64,000 nucleotides of DNA from positions 15,702,582-15,766,581 of the forward strand of contig JASKMD010000003.1 in NCBI GenBank assembly GCA_030144725.1, written 5' to 3'. Both the position numbers and the translations under genes were made by a program. Below are positions 13,301-22,901 of this stretch, piece after piece. Each line of letters starts with the position of its first letter. Position 1 is the stretch's first letter. Origin of the DNA: Haematococcus lacustris. Taxonomy: Eukaryota; Chlorophyta; Chlorophyceae; Chlamydomonadales; Haematococcaceae. Below the pieces are notes generated by a model. That model did not search any database, had not been told where the DNA came from, and saw only the letters and a list, made by a program, of their open reading frames with translations.

Positions 13301-16300
13301 GCTGGAACACGACCAGACGTCAGGTGCGGGTTCGCCCCCGCCTTGTGTCCCCGCACTGTTTGTGTTCCCGCACTGTTTGTGTTCCCGTACTGTTTGTGGC
13401 CCCGCGTTGTGTCCTGCCAAAATGGTAATTGTGCTCGGCCGCAGGTCATCAAGGTCCCGGAGGGCGCTGTGCTGCGCGGCTGCAAGAAGACGAGGCGCAA
13501 GCTAAAGGAGCACCTCCAGCTGCGGGCTGAGGTGCACTCCCAGCTCCGCGTAATCGCCTCTTTGTTTGTGCTAAGAATCTTTCTGACATGCCTGGTGGGC
13601 TACCCCACCCCGGGCTTCCCCAGCGCCCCCACACCCCCAGCCGTGCAGCCCCCCCAAGCCCCTGATGCACCCCCCCACTCCCCCCGCGTGCCCCTGCCCA
13701 GCCTGCCCCAGCCCAGCCTGCCAGCATGGAGTGAGCCAGAGCCACAGTCTGACTCGGAGTCAGAGTCAGAGCCTGAGCTAGTCATGCAACCCCCCCCCCA
13801 AGGCGCTGTAGCGCCCGTCTTGCAGCCCTTGCACCCGCAGCACCCACTGGCCCTCCCTTGCCCCTTGACTGCGAGGACCCTGTCATGCTCAAGCAGCTCA
13901 AGGAATTCAGCCAGTTCTATGCCAATCCCACAGTCTACAACCAGCTGCAGCGGCGCCTTGTGCGCAAAAGGCAGCGCCGCCACCCCATGCTCATGCCCGT
14001 TTTTGCGGACCCCAGCAACCAGGCGCTGCTGGCCAAGCTGCAGGAGTTGGGCAACATTGATCTGAGGGGTGACACCAACACCATCGGAGCGCACTCCATG
14101 CAGCTGGCGGTGGCCATGCAGCAGCACTACTCCAACCCAGGCAAGTAATGGTGGTATTCAGACTCCTGACCTGACCTGACCTGACCTGACCTGACCTGAC
14201 CTGACCTGACCTGACCTGACCTGACCTGACCTGACCTGACCTGACCTGACCTGACCTGACCTGACCTGACCTGACCTGACCTGACCTGACCTGACCTGAC
14301 CTGACCTGACCTGACCTGACCTGACCTGACCTGACCTGACCTGACCTGACCTGACCTGACCTGACCTGACCTGACCTGACCTGACCTGACCTGACCTGAC
14401 CTGACCTGACCTGACCTGACCTGACCTGACCTGACCTGACCTGACCTGACCTGACCTGACCTGACCTGACCTGACCTGACCTGACCTGACCTGACCTGAC
14501 CTGACCTGACCTGACCTGACCTGACCTGACCTGACCTGACCTGACCTGACCTGACCTGACCTGACCTGACCTGACCTGACCTGACCTGACCTGACCTGAC
14601 CTGACCTGACCTGACCTGACCTGACCTGACCTGACCTGACCTGACCTGACCTGACCTGACCTGACCTGACCTGACCTGACCTGACCTGACCTGACCTGAC
14701 CTGACCTGACCTGACCTGACCTGACCTGACCTGACCTGACCTGACCTGACCTGACCTGACCTGACCTGACCTGACCTGACCTGACCTGCAGAGCGCTTCG
14801 TCAAGCTGTACGCCAAGGCAGCCAGGGCCCGGCTAGGCTGGAGCGGGGAGGAGGGCGCAGCTGTTCATCAAGATGGCGTGCGGGTATGGCATCAACGCCC
14901 AAAGCTCAGAGCTGCAAGCCGCCACCCTGGACAAGGGGCATGTGGCTGACCTGATAGAGGAGGCCGACACGCACCGCCGCCTATTGGGCATGAAAAAGCA
15001 AGGCTCCCTGCAGGACACCCTGCCCCTGCCCTGCCGCATGCGACATGCAGTGCATGTGTGCAGACGGCTAGAGCAGTGGCAGCAGCCCCCCACCCCCCCT
15101 GTGCCAGGGCAGCCAAAGCGCGGCAAGAGGCGTGGGGTTGGTCCCCCGGACCCTGACCTGCCCACCCCCCTTCACCCTCACCCCCATGGCCAGGGTGGGG
15201 GTGCACTTTGTCAAACTGGACAGCAGGGTGCTGCATGGGGTGTGCAAGCAGCTGGGCCTGACCAAGGAGACCCAGGCAGCATTCACCTCACAGCCAGCAC
15301 TGAGCCACAACTGGGCCAGGTGGTTCAACACGCGCAAGCTTCGCAACAAGGGGTTTCAATTTGAGAGGAGTAGACAGACGGTGTCAGTGTGTGCGTCTAC
15401 CATTACACGCGCCCCCTCCCCCCTCCTCCACCAGCCCCCCCCCAGCTGCCAGCAGCAGCAGCAGCAGCCCAAGTGCAGCAGCAGCAGCGGCCCATGCAGT
15501 GGGACTCCCCCACATAGGCAGTGGCATAGCTGAGAGCCGTGAGTATGTGTTTGACCCAGAGACAGAGTGGGGTGGGCATCGACCCTGGCGTCACCCAGGC
15601 AGTCAGCGCAGCCTCTGGGATGAGACGACAGGCCAGCTGGTAGCTGACCAGCTGGCCCAGTGGAAGCTGACCAAGGGCCAGGTGAAGCATGCCAGCGGCC
15701 TAAACAATGCCCGCCGCACCACTCAGAAGTGGCTGGCTCCGATCCAGCCCCACCTCCAGCACCTGGCAGCAGCAAGCTCAGCCGGCACCTCCCTGGAGTC
15801 AAACCTGAAGCACATCACTGTCACCCTGGCCACCTGGGACGCAGTGTGGGAGGTGTACCTGGACCCCAAGTGGGCACGGCAGCGGCTGAGGCTGTACGGA
15901 GCTCAGGACCGGGCGCTGGAGCAGTTCTTCAAGAAGTGAATGGCAAGCAGCCCTGTCAGGAGGAGCTGGACCATGATCAGCCCACCAGGCGTCCAGGTTG
16001 GAAGCCCCCAGCAGGGCAGGTGGAACAGCGCCTGGTGCGCCCAGCCTGGAGCCAGCAGCGTGACCAGCCAGTGCGGGGCCTGATGTGGTGCCCGGTGGTG
16101 GCCCCCCGCAAGCCCCCACAGGCCCCACGCAGCAGCCAGGAAGCCACACCGGCAGCAGCCTCAGAGCCAGGGCCCAGCACTCCCCAAGCGCAGCAAGCGC
16201 ACCAAGGCTGAGCCGGCAGCTGAGCCCACCAAGGGCAAAGGCAAGGCTGCCGAAGCAAAGCCAGCCCCACAGCCAGGCAGGTGGCTGGGCAGGGACTGCA

Positions 16301-16967
16301 ATGCAGCGCTAAACATGCAGCGCATTGGGGAGAGCAGGTGGCGGCCGCTGCAGCTGTGCTTCTGGCCAGACCAGGGAGCGCTGCCAGCCAAGGGCAAGGA
16401 GGACCCTGGCCTGGGCTACAAGCGGCTGCGAGACAAGCCTCCCAAGGCCCAACAGCAGCAGCAGCCTGCTGAGGCACAGTAGTGTGCCCCCCTTTGTTGA
16501 GTTGTCATCAGCTTACATTAGTGCATGTTTTTCATGCCCACTCTACACAATAGCCCTCGCGGGTCAGGCAATGATGTAGGTGGTAGGCACTCATGCACTC
16601 ATGTGCCATGTGCACTGGGTATACTCCACACAGCCCAATAACACCACTTGAGTCGGGCGACTATTGCCCACTGGTGGTCCCTAGTATTCCCGCTAGTGGC
16701 CACTAGTGGTCGCTGGTGGTCCGGCTCAAATGGAAGCCCTAGTGAGGGACAAGGGGGCTGCAAGGCACCCTTTTGCATGGCATGGCCGTACCTCGAGACA
16801 AGCAAGACGTGCCGGCACAGGTCATCTGGATGCACGTGCGCGAAGATGTGTGCGAGCAGCTCAGGTCGGTATGTAACAGGGGAGCTGTTGTCGCGAGCGT
16901 CCTCGGGCGCTGTGACCTGCGTTGCGCCCCAGCTGCTCGACAGCTTCCACCCCAACATGTGATGCAT
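4328..16967 (-). CDS. F-box protein, 10 exons, introns loaded with Fanzor copies
   Basis: Exons on the minus strand: 16967-16792, 12595-12442, 9886-9552, 9359-9044, 8103-7894, 6683-6549, 5969-5836, 5627-5559, 4786-4624, 4387-4328. All join in phase and give about 583 residues. The F-box (about residues 33-75) is split by intron 1: RPELLAHIFAHVHPDDLCRH in exon 1 runs into LLVSR|LWHDVIQQYPAVWEAH in exon 2, a standard LPxELL...DLxR...VSRxW...W pattern. F-box proteins recruit substrates to SCF ubiquitin ligases. The remaining ~500 residues match no domain I know; conserved-looking blocks are ARNFIRNPTFAKSLNW, VVDLAGELCLRGL and GVKLASAQLSLL. The start is uncertain: Met at 16967 or 16958, with the frame open further upstream to 17198. 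Exons 1-2 and 5-9 are well supported; the edges of exons 3 and 4 are less so. Introns 1, 2 and 5 hold Fanzor copies in both orientations. Confidence 0.75.
5046..5079 (+). repeat. Solo right-end fragment, Fanzor subfamily B
   Basis: A ~34 bp match to the last bases of subfamily B elements (GTTCCTTGTTGAATGAG then TTTTGTTTGA), inside F-box intron 8. TGAATGGCTG occurs on both sides (5030 and 5093), a possible degraded target duplication. Confidence 0.6.
6403..6531. repeat. (CCCCTG)n hexamer array, ~21 units
   Basis: Pure hexamer tandem repeat in intron 6 of the F-box gene, 18 bases inside the 5' splice site at 6549/6548. On the gene's strand it reads (GGGGCA)n, a G-rich run able to form G-quadruplexes. 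Confidence 0.9.
7489..7769 (-). mobile_element. Fanzor subfamily B 3'-end copy with 11 bp target duplication
   Basis: A 5'-truncated subfamily B copy in F-box intron 5. It holds the last ~18 residues of the coding end (AEYRRGIDGQARNNA) and the full noncoding 3' module. ACTCCATACAG flanks it at 7478-7488 and 7770-7780, a clear direct repeat. It cannot encode a nuclease. Confidence 0.75.
9921..10241 (-). mobile_element. Fanzor subfamily B 3'-end copy
   Basis: The 3' module plus the last ~30 codons (LPKGRQRLHRAAEYRRGIDG), truncated at 10241. It lies in F-box intron 2, about 35 bases from exon 3. No clear target duplication was found. Confidence 0.7.
10260..12190 (+). pseudogene. Fanzor-like nuclease relic, subfamily C copy 2
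   Basis: A degenerate copy covering most of the protein: LNADSREQQERG, HHRLLGMKRQALLQDTQCLP, GIHFIKLDSRVLHGVC, ALSQHWYRWFSSGKLATGKG, then KQLVVLFGAAGISPRGGWGA (the block before RuvC-II) and WSPLELCWW from the C-terminus. Frames shift repeatedly. In the RuvC-II motif the glutamate is lost (VDSFCTS instead of VDEFRTS) and the RuvC-III region reads VDIEHATHG, so the active site is gone. It lies in F-box intron 2, antisense to that gene. A (CAG)n run sits just 3' of it at 12218-12240. Confidence 0.7.
12728..12935 (+). repeat. Dispersed block, inverted copy of 2950-3125
   Basis: Sequence from GCGACTTTGCGTAAGG onward is the reverse complement of part of the 2735-3160 block, and 12860-12920 is also an inverted match to 11758-11815. 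It lies in F-box intron 1. Confidence 0.65.
13109..16482 (+). pseudogene. Fanzor-like nuclease relic, subfamily C copy 3 (longest copy)
   Basis: Starts with a lysine-rich, NLS-like exon (MAKKKRKGSDKHKKGPPKKP). Next come an acidic/proline-rich stretch, the N-terminal block QFYANPTVYNQLQRRLVRK, a GC-AG intron (14141-14791) filled with CTGAC, ERFVKLYAKAARARLGW, INAQSSELQAATLDKGHVAD, VHFVKLDSRVLHGVCKQL, RuvC-I (GIDPGVTQAVSAASG near 15574), QLAQWKLTKGQVKHASGL, then RuvC-III (GRDCNAALNMQRIG) and the tail PPKAQQQQQPAEAQ ending at 16482. RuvC-II is deleted between QFFKK and NGKQPC, and several frame changes are not explained by introns. It is nonfunctional but the best record of the family's domain order. 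It lies antisense in F-box intron 1. Confidence 0.75.
14164..14789. repeat. (CTGAC)n pentamer array, ~125 units
   Basis: Perfect tandem pentamer occupying almost all of a 651-base intron: GCAAGT at 14141, array, CTGCAG ending at 14791. Every unit matches the branch-point consensus CTRAY. It is longer than its inverted counterpart at 1971-2432. Confidence 0.95.
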
Positions 16968-17309
16968 CGCACTGGCGATGGCTGATTCGGCAGGGCGTTC
17001 GGAGCGGTTAGCATGTCTGCTGGAGTGCCTGAGTGTGTCACACATGTCGAAAAGTTGTTGAGGTACAAAACGTCGAGCCATGTACGCATTGGTGTCAACT
17101 ATGCAATAGCTCCTCCAACGCATGGCAAAATTCATTATTAGCGACACCCACTTGCCCGCTGGGTTGATGGGGAAGGGTGCAGGGCGGTCATGAGACACTT
17201 GGCTGTCAGCTGCGACACACCTTAGATAATATACAAATGGGCCAGCATGGGCCGATTACTCCGTGCGCCCGCCATGAACGCTGGACCTGCTTATCGGTGC
17301 TGTGCCAAT

Positions 17310-17735
17310 GGGCATGGGATGGGAGGGTCTCAGTGCGTGCTTGTGGTCATGAGCGGCTGGGAAGAGAGGCTAGACCTGGGTGGTGTCGAGCTGGTGCGTG
17401 GCTGGCAGTAGCAAGCACCATACATCTGGCGCTGATACCCAAGGTGGCTGGTCAGAGGACAAGCGTGGGCTGCTAGCACACACGGGGTGTAGGGAGGCGT
17501 GCCGGCTTGCTGGGGGCCAGCTCCAAGCATTACAGCACTAAGCAAAGGTGTGGTGAGGGTCATGCTTGCCTCCACTTGTGAGGCTAGCTCCAAGCATTAT
17601 AGCATTAGGCAAAGCTGCTAGGCAGCTGAGGTGGCTGCACTCGGCCTGCGCTTATGATAATATTGTGTACCTGACCTGACCTGGTACCTGACCTGACCTG
17701 GTACCTGACCTGACCTGGTACCTGGCCTGACATGC
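17310..17735 (+). repeat. Subfamily B internal (intron-like) region, copy 1
   Basis: About 430 bp closely repeated at 21427-21835. It ends in short CTGAC clusters (CCTGACCTGACCTGGTAC repeats) and a TGCAG 3' splice site, then the next coding block. An internal sub-block (TTGTGAGG...CTGCGCTTATGA) recurs within and near it. Confidence 0.7.
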
Positions 17736-18602
17736 AGGAGGTGGATGGGATGAAGTGAGTGTCACGCTAGCACTACGGCCAGGAGAGAGGAGTGGCGGTG
17801 TTCCTGGGAGCGGACTGCGTCAGCCAGGGTTGGTGAAAGGGGGGGGTGGTGCGGGAGGGGTTTCGCAAGATGTTGCAGCAGCCTAGCAGGCCCATCACGG
17901 ATGCCAGACCTGACAGGCTTGTGATCGTATATGAGTTCCGCACCAGCCGTGTCAGCTCGTCTGTGCACGCCCCCCAGCCATGTGTGCTACACCTGCACGG
18001 TAACCGGCCCAGGCCCGCAGACTGGGTATCCCCAGCAAGCCAGGTCATCCAGCGGCTGGTGCGCCCAGACTGGAGCCTGCGGCATGCTAAGTATGTGCGG
18101 GGCCTGAAGTGGTGCCATGAGGTGCCGCCTAACCCCCATCCCCCTCCCCCTGCCCAGGACCCCCCAGCCCCCGCCCCATTGCCCAGGACCCCCCTGCCCC
18201 TGCCCCAGCCTCGGCCCCCCCTCCCCAGCCCAGGACCAGCCCCCTGCCTAGGCCCCACCTGGCCCAGTCCCACCACCCCAGGCCCCCCCCTGGGACGGGT
18301 AGCTGGACCGGGACACTTACCCTTGCCTCAACTTCCAGCGCATTGGGGAGAGCATGCAGCGCCCCCTGGAGCTGTGCAGTTATGAGGGCTTGGAGGCTCT
18401 GCCCACCGTTGGCAAGGAGTAGCGGGGCTACAAGCGGGTCAATGACCGGCTGGTCAAGGGCAGGCAGCGTCTGCACTGGGCGGAGAGTACCGGCGGGGCA
18501 TTGATGGTCGGGCCCGCAACAAAGAAAAAGAGTGCCACCGGTGTGGGGGCCGCAATCATCAAGGGTGCGACCGATGCCGCTGCAGTTGGAGAGCTGGATT
18601 GG
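17736..18602 (+). pseudogene. Fanzor-like nuclease relic, subfamily B copy 4
   Basis: After the TGCAG site at 17735 comes a degraded RHYGQERSGVAVFLG block, then EGFRKMLQQPSRP, LVIVYEFRTSRVSS (the residue before the RuvC-II Glu is Tyr), WSLRHAKYVRGLKWCHEVPP, a proline-rich insertion, DRDTYPCLNFQRIG (RuvC-III, Asn changed to Tyr) and MQRPLELCSYEG. The coding end runs past the usual stop because ~100 bp of the 3' module are deleted. No target duplication is visible. Confidence 0.7.
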
Positions 18603-18875
18603 GAAATATCTGACTGGATGGCAACAGACAGGAGTTGAGGATAGGCTTCAGTGCGGGGATCGCAGAAAAGATGCAGGTGGGGTGACACTAACTTCTCACA
18701 CTTTTTCATCGCTTTCCCACGATTCATTAATTCCCGCCCGCCGCGATGCACGAGACTGTTACGAGGCAGTTCTTGCTGCTTGCATTTTACTTATCGTGGC
18801 TCCCAACAGATGTAGCCGAAAGTCTTCTTAGCGAAATGGTCACAACGCGCGAGTTGCCAGTTCGGGCGGGCCACT

Positions 18876-19071
18876 GCAGAGGCCTGGAAGGAGAAGGCTG
18901 GCCGTGAGGAGGCTAGCTTGCCGGCCACACAGCGGGACATCCAGCTGCAGGCAGGAGTGGTGGCGGGTGGGCGGGCAGGTGGGCGGGCCATTGCAGAGGC
19001 CTGGAAGGAGAAGGCTGGCCGTGAGGAGGCTAGCTCGCCGGCCACACAGCGGGACATCCAGCTGCAGGCAG
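18876..19071. repeat. 117-bp tandem duplication
   Basis: A unit with GCAGAGGCCTGGAAGGAGAA starts at 18876 and again at 18993. The 117-base offset keeps frame, giving a twice-repeated AEAWKEKAGREEASxPATQR. It may be part of an unrecognised small exon upstream of the WW gene, or noncoding. Confidence 0.7.
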
Positions 19072-19363
19072 GCAGGCAGGCAGCTGCAGGAGCCCTGAAG
19101 CGTAAGATAGAGAATCCTTCTGGTTTGCTGGGATATGAGGACACTAGACACTAGACACTTGCCCTCGCCTCACTGGAGCATGGAAGGGTTCTAGGCACAG
19201 GCCTGTTAACAGCCTGTTAGACTCAGCATGGTGTGCTTTTGCCATGAAACCCATGTGCGCCGTGCACATTCTATTCTGTTCTGTAACACTGGCATGCCAA
19301 TTGGCGCGTGTGGCTACAGGTTAGAAGCTTTGCGCAGGACTCGAGGAGGTGTGACGGGATATC

Positions 19364-19963
19364 ATGAAATCGGTTCAATGCCAGGTTGCCAGCGTCGCAA
19401 TGCAACTCCACGGGCTGCTACTTGCCATACTCATCGTGCGGGCCTGCGTCGCCAATGAGACATACTATTTCTACAACGAGGTCACAGGACAAACACAGTT
19501 TCAGGACCCTGGTGAGCCGGCACCTGTAGGCTCTAATGCATAGCTCGTCGCTTCCTAGCTTGCCTCCTTATCGTACACATCGGTTGATATCATGTCAGGA
19601 GACACCCCATTTGAAGACGAGCAGGGAATGAGGTACTGGCTGCTGCCTAACGGCGAAAAGACCTACACACATCCAGCGGCATTGGCATACACTTGGGTGG
19701 AGCAATACTCCAAGGAGATCAGCAAGTAAGCACAGCCAGTTTAATGCAGGTGAAGGCAAGGATCTGAATATGCACATGCACTGGGTAATGCTGGCAGGCC
19801 GCTGGCAACGTACGCAGCACTGAACGTCTTGCCTGTTGCCTTATGTCACCTGGTGTGCTGCACGCTGTGCAGACCATTCTTCTGGAACCAGGAAACACTC
19901 CAATCGACATGGGACCGGCCAGCAGACTTGGCATGGCGACGCATTCGAGTCACAGATGATTGA
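19364..19963 (+). CDS. Small secreted or membrane protein with three WW-like modules
   Basis: Three exons, 19364-19511, 19599-19725 and 19873-19963, join in phase (1, then 2) to give 121 residues. The N-terminus has a hydrophobic core (LHGLLLAILIVRACVA) typical of a signal peptide or anchor. Three aromatic/Pro modules follow: ETYYFYNEVTGQTQFQDP, MRYWLLPNGEKTYTHP and PFFWNQETLQSTWDRP. The first and third match the WW pattern YxxN/QxTxxxxWxxP, with Phe in place of the second Trp in the first module. WW domains bind proline-rich ligands. I do not recognise an orthologue. Splice sites are GTGAGC/GTAAGC and TGTCAG/GTGCAG. ATG at 19364 is the first in frame with the signal. Confidence 0.75.
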
Positions 19964-20954
19964 GACTTTTCAAACGCAGAGCAGCACAAACCCAGTTTTT
20001 TGCAGCTCAGCGGCTTTGTGTAGTAGTACCAATCTCAGCAGCAATACGTGATGACAACCAGTGAGTAGCATCGACAGCATTGGTTGCATTGACTGGCACC
20101 GCAAAGAGCTATCATTGACCCTGCGTGCAAGATGTGCCTGATCATAGGGAGGGTGGTAGGGTCTACGCACTAGGGGTTGAATTTCGTCTGTTGGGCAAGC
20201 TTGCCTCACACTGTGCGGCCACCCACCGCATACACTACTGCCCGAGTCCTGTGACAAGGCTATAGTCTAGACATGGTTTGACTTGCGTGCTCTTGTAGAA
20301 GCTCCTACACCTTCAAGAGTACCCCAAACCCTAGTGTGCCGCAGGCTACTGCTGCTATCTCTGGGGTGGGCGGTCTTGCTGTTGTTTGCAGCTCAGGCCA
20401 CGACCTTCTTAGCCCCTGGGTCAGGGCCCCAGGCAAGGCAGCCATGAATGATAGTCATTAGCTTGCCATAGCAGGGCAAGCAGCCCAGGCCATCAGTGCA
20501 GCTCCAGTGGGCACCCCTTGCTCGCCCCAGTGCCCTTGCGTGTTCAGCACTGCAATGTGGACCCACCCAGTAGCCTGCCTGGCTGTGGCCCTAGGGGCAT
20601 AGGTTCGGTCACTCTGTCCTTTGACTTGCCAACCTGGATAGACTGCTCCCTACTTAGCCTCGGCTGGCTTGCCTGGAGGGCGAGTGCTGGAGGCTTCGTC
20701 GAGGGTGTGCTTGGCAGCAAGCACTTGACAGATGCAGCCTTCAGTACCTGTGTTGGTGTTTGCTGCCTGCTGAGCCGAGTCATGGGTTGTTGGTGACAGT
20801 GTCCCTAGCTAATCTTGAGGCACTGGGGAAGGGGTACCTACATCACCGGGCAGGGAGGGGCAGGGTGGGGATAGGACAGGCTGCTCCAGTGTGGGAGGGA
20901 GTGCATTGTGGTGTGGCTGCTCTTGGGCTGTGTAGAACTGTCAGTAAATGCGCT
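19964..20954. other. Intergenic, no gene recognised
   Basis: The 3' flank of the WW gene and spacer before the next Fanzor fragment. No exon pair with matching phases was found. Confidence 0.4.
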
Positions 20955-21271
20955 ACGAGCTGGTCAATGACTGTCGAGAAGGTCGGGCAGAGGCTGCACC
21001 GGGCTGCAGAGTACCGGCGGGGCATTGATGGCCGGGCCCGCAACAATGCGTAGGCCCTAGTAGTTTGCACAGGCTGTGAGCCTTTCAAGCACCCAGCTGT
21101 TAGTTTTCATGAGGTGCCTAGTGGTCATGGGGTTTGCCCAGGGACGTGCCATCGATGTGGGGTTTGCAGTTATCAAGGGTGCGACCGAGGATGCTACAAC
21201 ATGTTTGGAGTAGCTGAGTGAGATTACCCACAGTCAAGCATGTCGTTCCTTGTTGAATGAGTTTTGTTTGG
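20955..21271 (+). mobile_element. Fanzor subfamily B 3'-end copy
   Basis: Begins at the YELVNDCREGRQ-like codons, ends coding with AEYRRGIDGRARNNA, then has the full noncoding 3' module to TTTTGTTTGG. CTGTCA occurs just before and just after the copy, a weak candidate target duplication. Confidence 0.7.
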
Positions 21272-21426
21272 CTGTCATGATGCAGCCTCTATGTTGACAG
21301 CTACAACCTTCAGCTTTGTCTGCTCTTGGGAGGGTGCAGTGTAGCAGTGTGGGTTAGTCAACCCAGTAGGCATCTGGCATGACAGCAGTTGTGAATGGGA
21401 TCCTCACCACCAGGGCCAGCTCAACT

Positions 21427-21835
21427 GGGCATGGAATGGGAGGGTCTTAGTGCGTGCTTGTGGTCATGAGCGGCTGGGAAGAGAGGCTAACACGAGGGGT
21501 GTTGCCGAGCTGGTGCGCGGCTGGCAGTAGCAGGCGCCATAGACCTGGCGCTGATGCCCAAGGTGGCTGGCTCAAAGGACAAGCGTGGGCTACTAGCAAA
21601 TACGGGGTGTAGGGAGGCGTGCCGGCCTGTTGCTGGGGCGTATGTGGGCAGGTCATGCTTGCCTCCACTTGTGAGGCCAGCTCCAAGCATTACAGCATTA
21701 GGCAAAGCTGCTAGGCAGCTGAGGTGGCTGCACTCGGCCTGCGCTTATGATAATATTGTGTACCTGACCTAACCTGGTACCTGACCTGACCTGGTACTGG
21801 GCCTGACATGCAGGTGGTGCATGGGATGAAGTGAG
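21427..21835 (+). repeat. Subfamily B internal region, copy 2
   Basis: Copy of 17310-17760 ending in the same CTGAC/GGTAC cluster and TGCAG|GTGGTGCATGGGATGAAGTG, after which coding similarity stops. A degenerate third copy of one sub-block follows at 21850-21945. Confidence 0.7.
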
Positions 21836-21945
21836 GCCAGTTCAGCATCTATTTGTGAGGCCAGTTCAGCATGCACGACCCTGATTTCACAGCACGAAGC
21901 AGAGTTGCTAGTGAGCTTAGGTAGCTGCACATGGCCTACGCTGCA

Positions 21946-22805
21946 AAGATTGCACACCTGTTTTTATTGCTGCTGATGCGCACTCCTCCCACAACCTCTA
22001 GTATCGCGCTATGCATTCCATTGCAGCGGGTTACCTCTGCTTCAATGACCGTGTCAGTTTTACACTCAACCAATGAAAAGGTCTACAGTGCATTGTTCAT
22101 GCCAACAAACCATCCAAACCTGTGTGGCTAATCACGACCATACACAACACGGGCGCCACACGACCATACACAGCACGGACACGGACAGGTGGTTCAGCAC
22201 AGGCAAGCTGGGAGGTTCCACCTTCAGCAGCACATGAGGTTCATGGCTGGTGCCCCGTGCCATCGTACTGTCCGCACCCACCCCTGCCCTACACATGTGC
22301 AGCTGGGCTACAACTATGTTGTACAGCTGGTGTTCCAGCAACCAACACTCCTTCCCATGCAAGGCATCTTCTGCAAAGGTGCTCCTACCCTGCAGCTGTT
22401 GTCAGCTGGCCGCCTCCGCTTTATTGAGCATGCCCACGGGCCTCAGGGCTGTGGACAGTCTTGTGCAAGTTCTCCTGAATGGAGGGCATATGGGTGACAT
22501 CTAGGCCAGTCTTGGGAGTCTCTGCACCCTCGTGGAGCTGCGGGGCAGGCAGGGCAGGGCAGGCAGGGCAAACGTGGGCACCATTGCTGAGGTGCTCGTT
22601 TTGCCACAAGCCAGGCTGCCGGCTTGCACGCTGGGCATCAATGAGACAATGGGTGACAGCGTCCATGAGACTGTGTGTAAGCAAAATGCATCCATTCACT
22701 GCAACCAGCTGCTTGGAGAAATCAACACTGCATGTACCTATCCACTGGCACAGAAGAACGCATCTTGCTGCTAGGCTGGGGGGTGAATGAAGGTAGCGCG
22801 CCTAC
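21946..22805. other. No gene recognised
   Basis: Low-confidence open frames on both strands; nothing matches a family I know. If the LC8-like exon at 22806-22901 is real, its remaining exons should lie here on the minus strand, but I could not find them. Confidence 0.35.
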
Positions 22806-22901
22806 CTGCTGGATTACTTCTACGGAGTGCTGCTGCATCTCTTCGACGGGCATGTTGGGCGCCTTGTCCGCCTTCACAATAGCCTCGGACGACGAGGCCA
22901 T
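22806..22901 (-). CDS. Orphan first exon, LC8-type dynein light chain-like
   Basis: A 32-codon exon, ATG at 22899-22901, ending at a GTAGGC splice donor. The peptide includes AIVKADKAPNMPVEEMQQHS, resembling the LC8 N-terminus (AVIKNADMSEEMQQDAV). LC8 proteins are dimeric hubs of cytoplasmic and axonemal dynein. No exon with the expected WHCIVG core was found downstream, so this is either the start of a gene whose rest is displaced, or a chance match. It is partial and tentative. Confidence 0.35.

Noticed and set aside
14164..14789. Pentamer array as telomere or centromere satellite
   Set aside because: Green-algal telomeres are TTTAGGG/TTTTAGGG-like. The arrays are bounded by splice-site sequences within coding relics.
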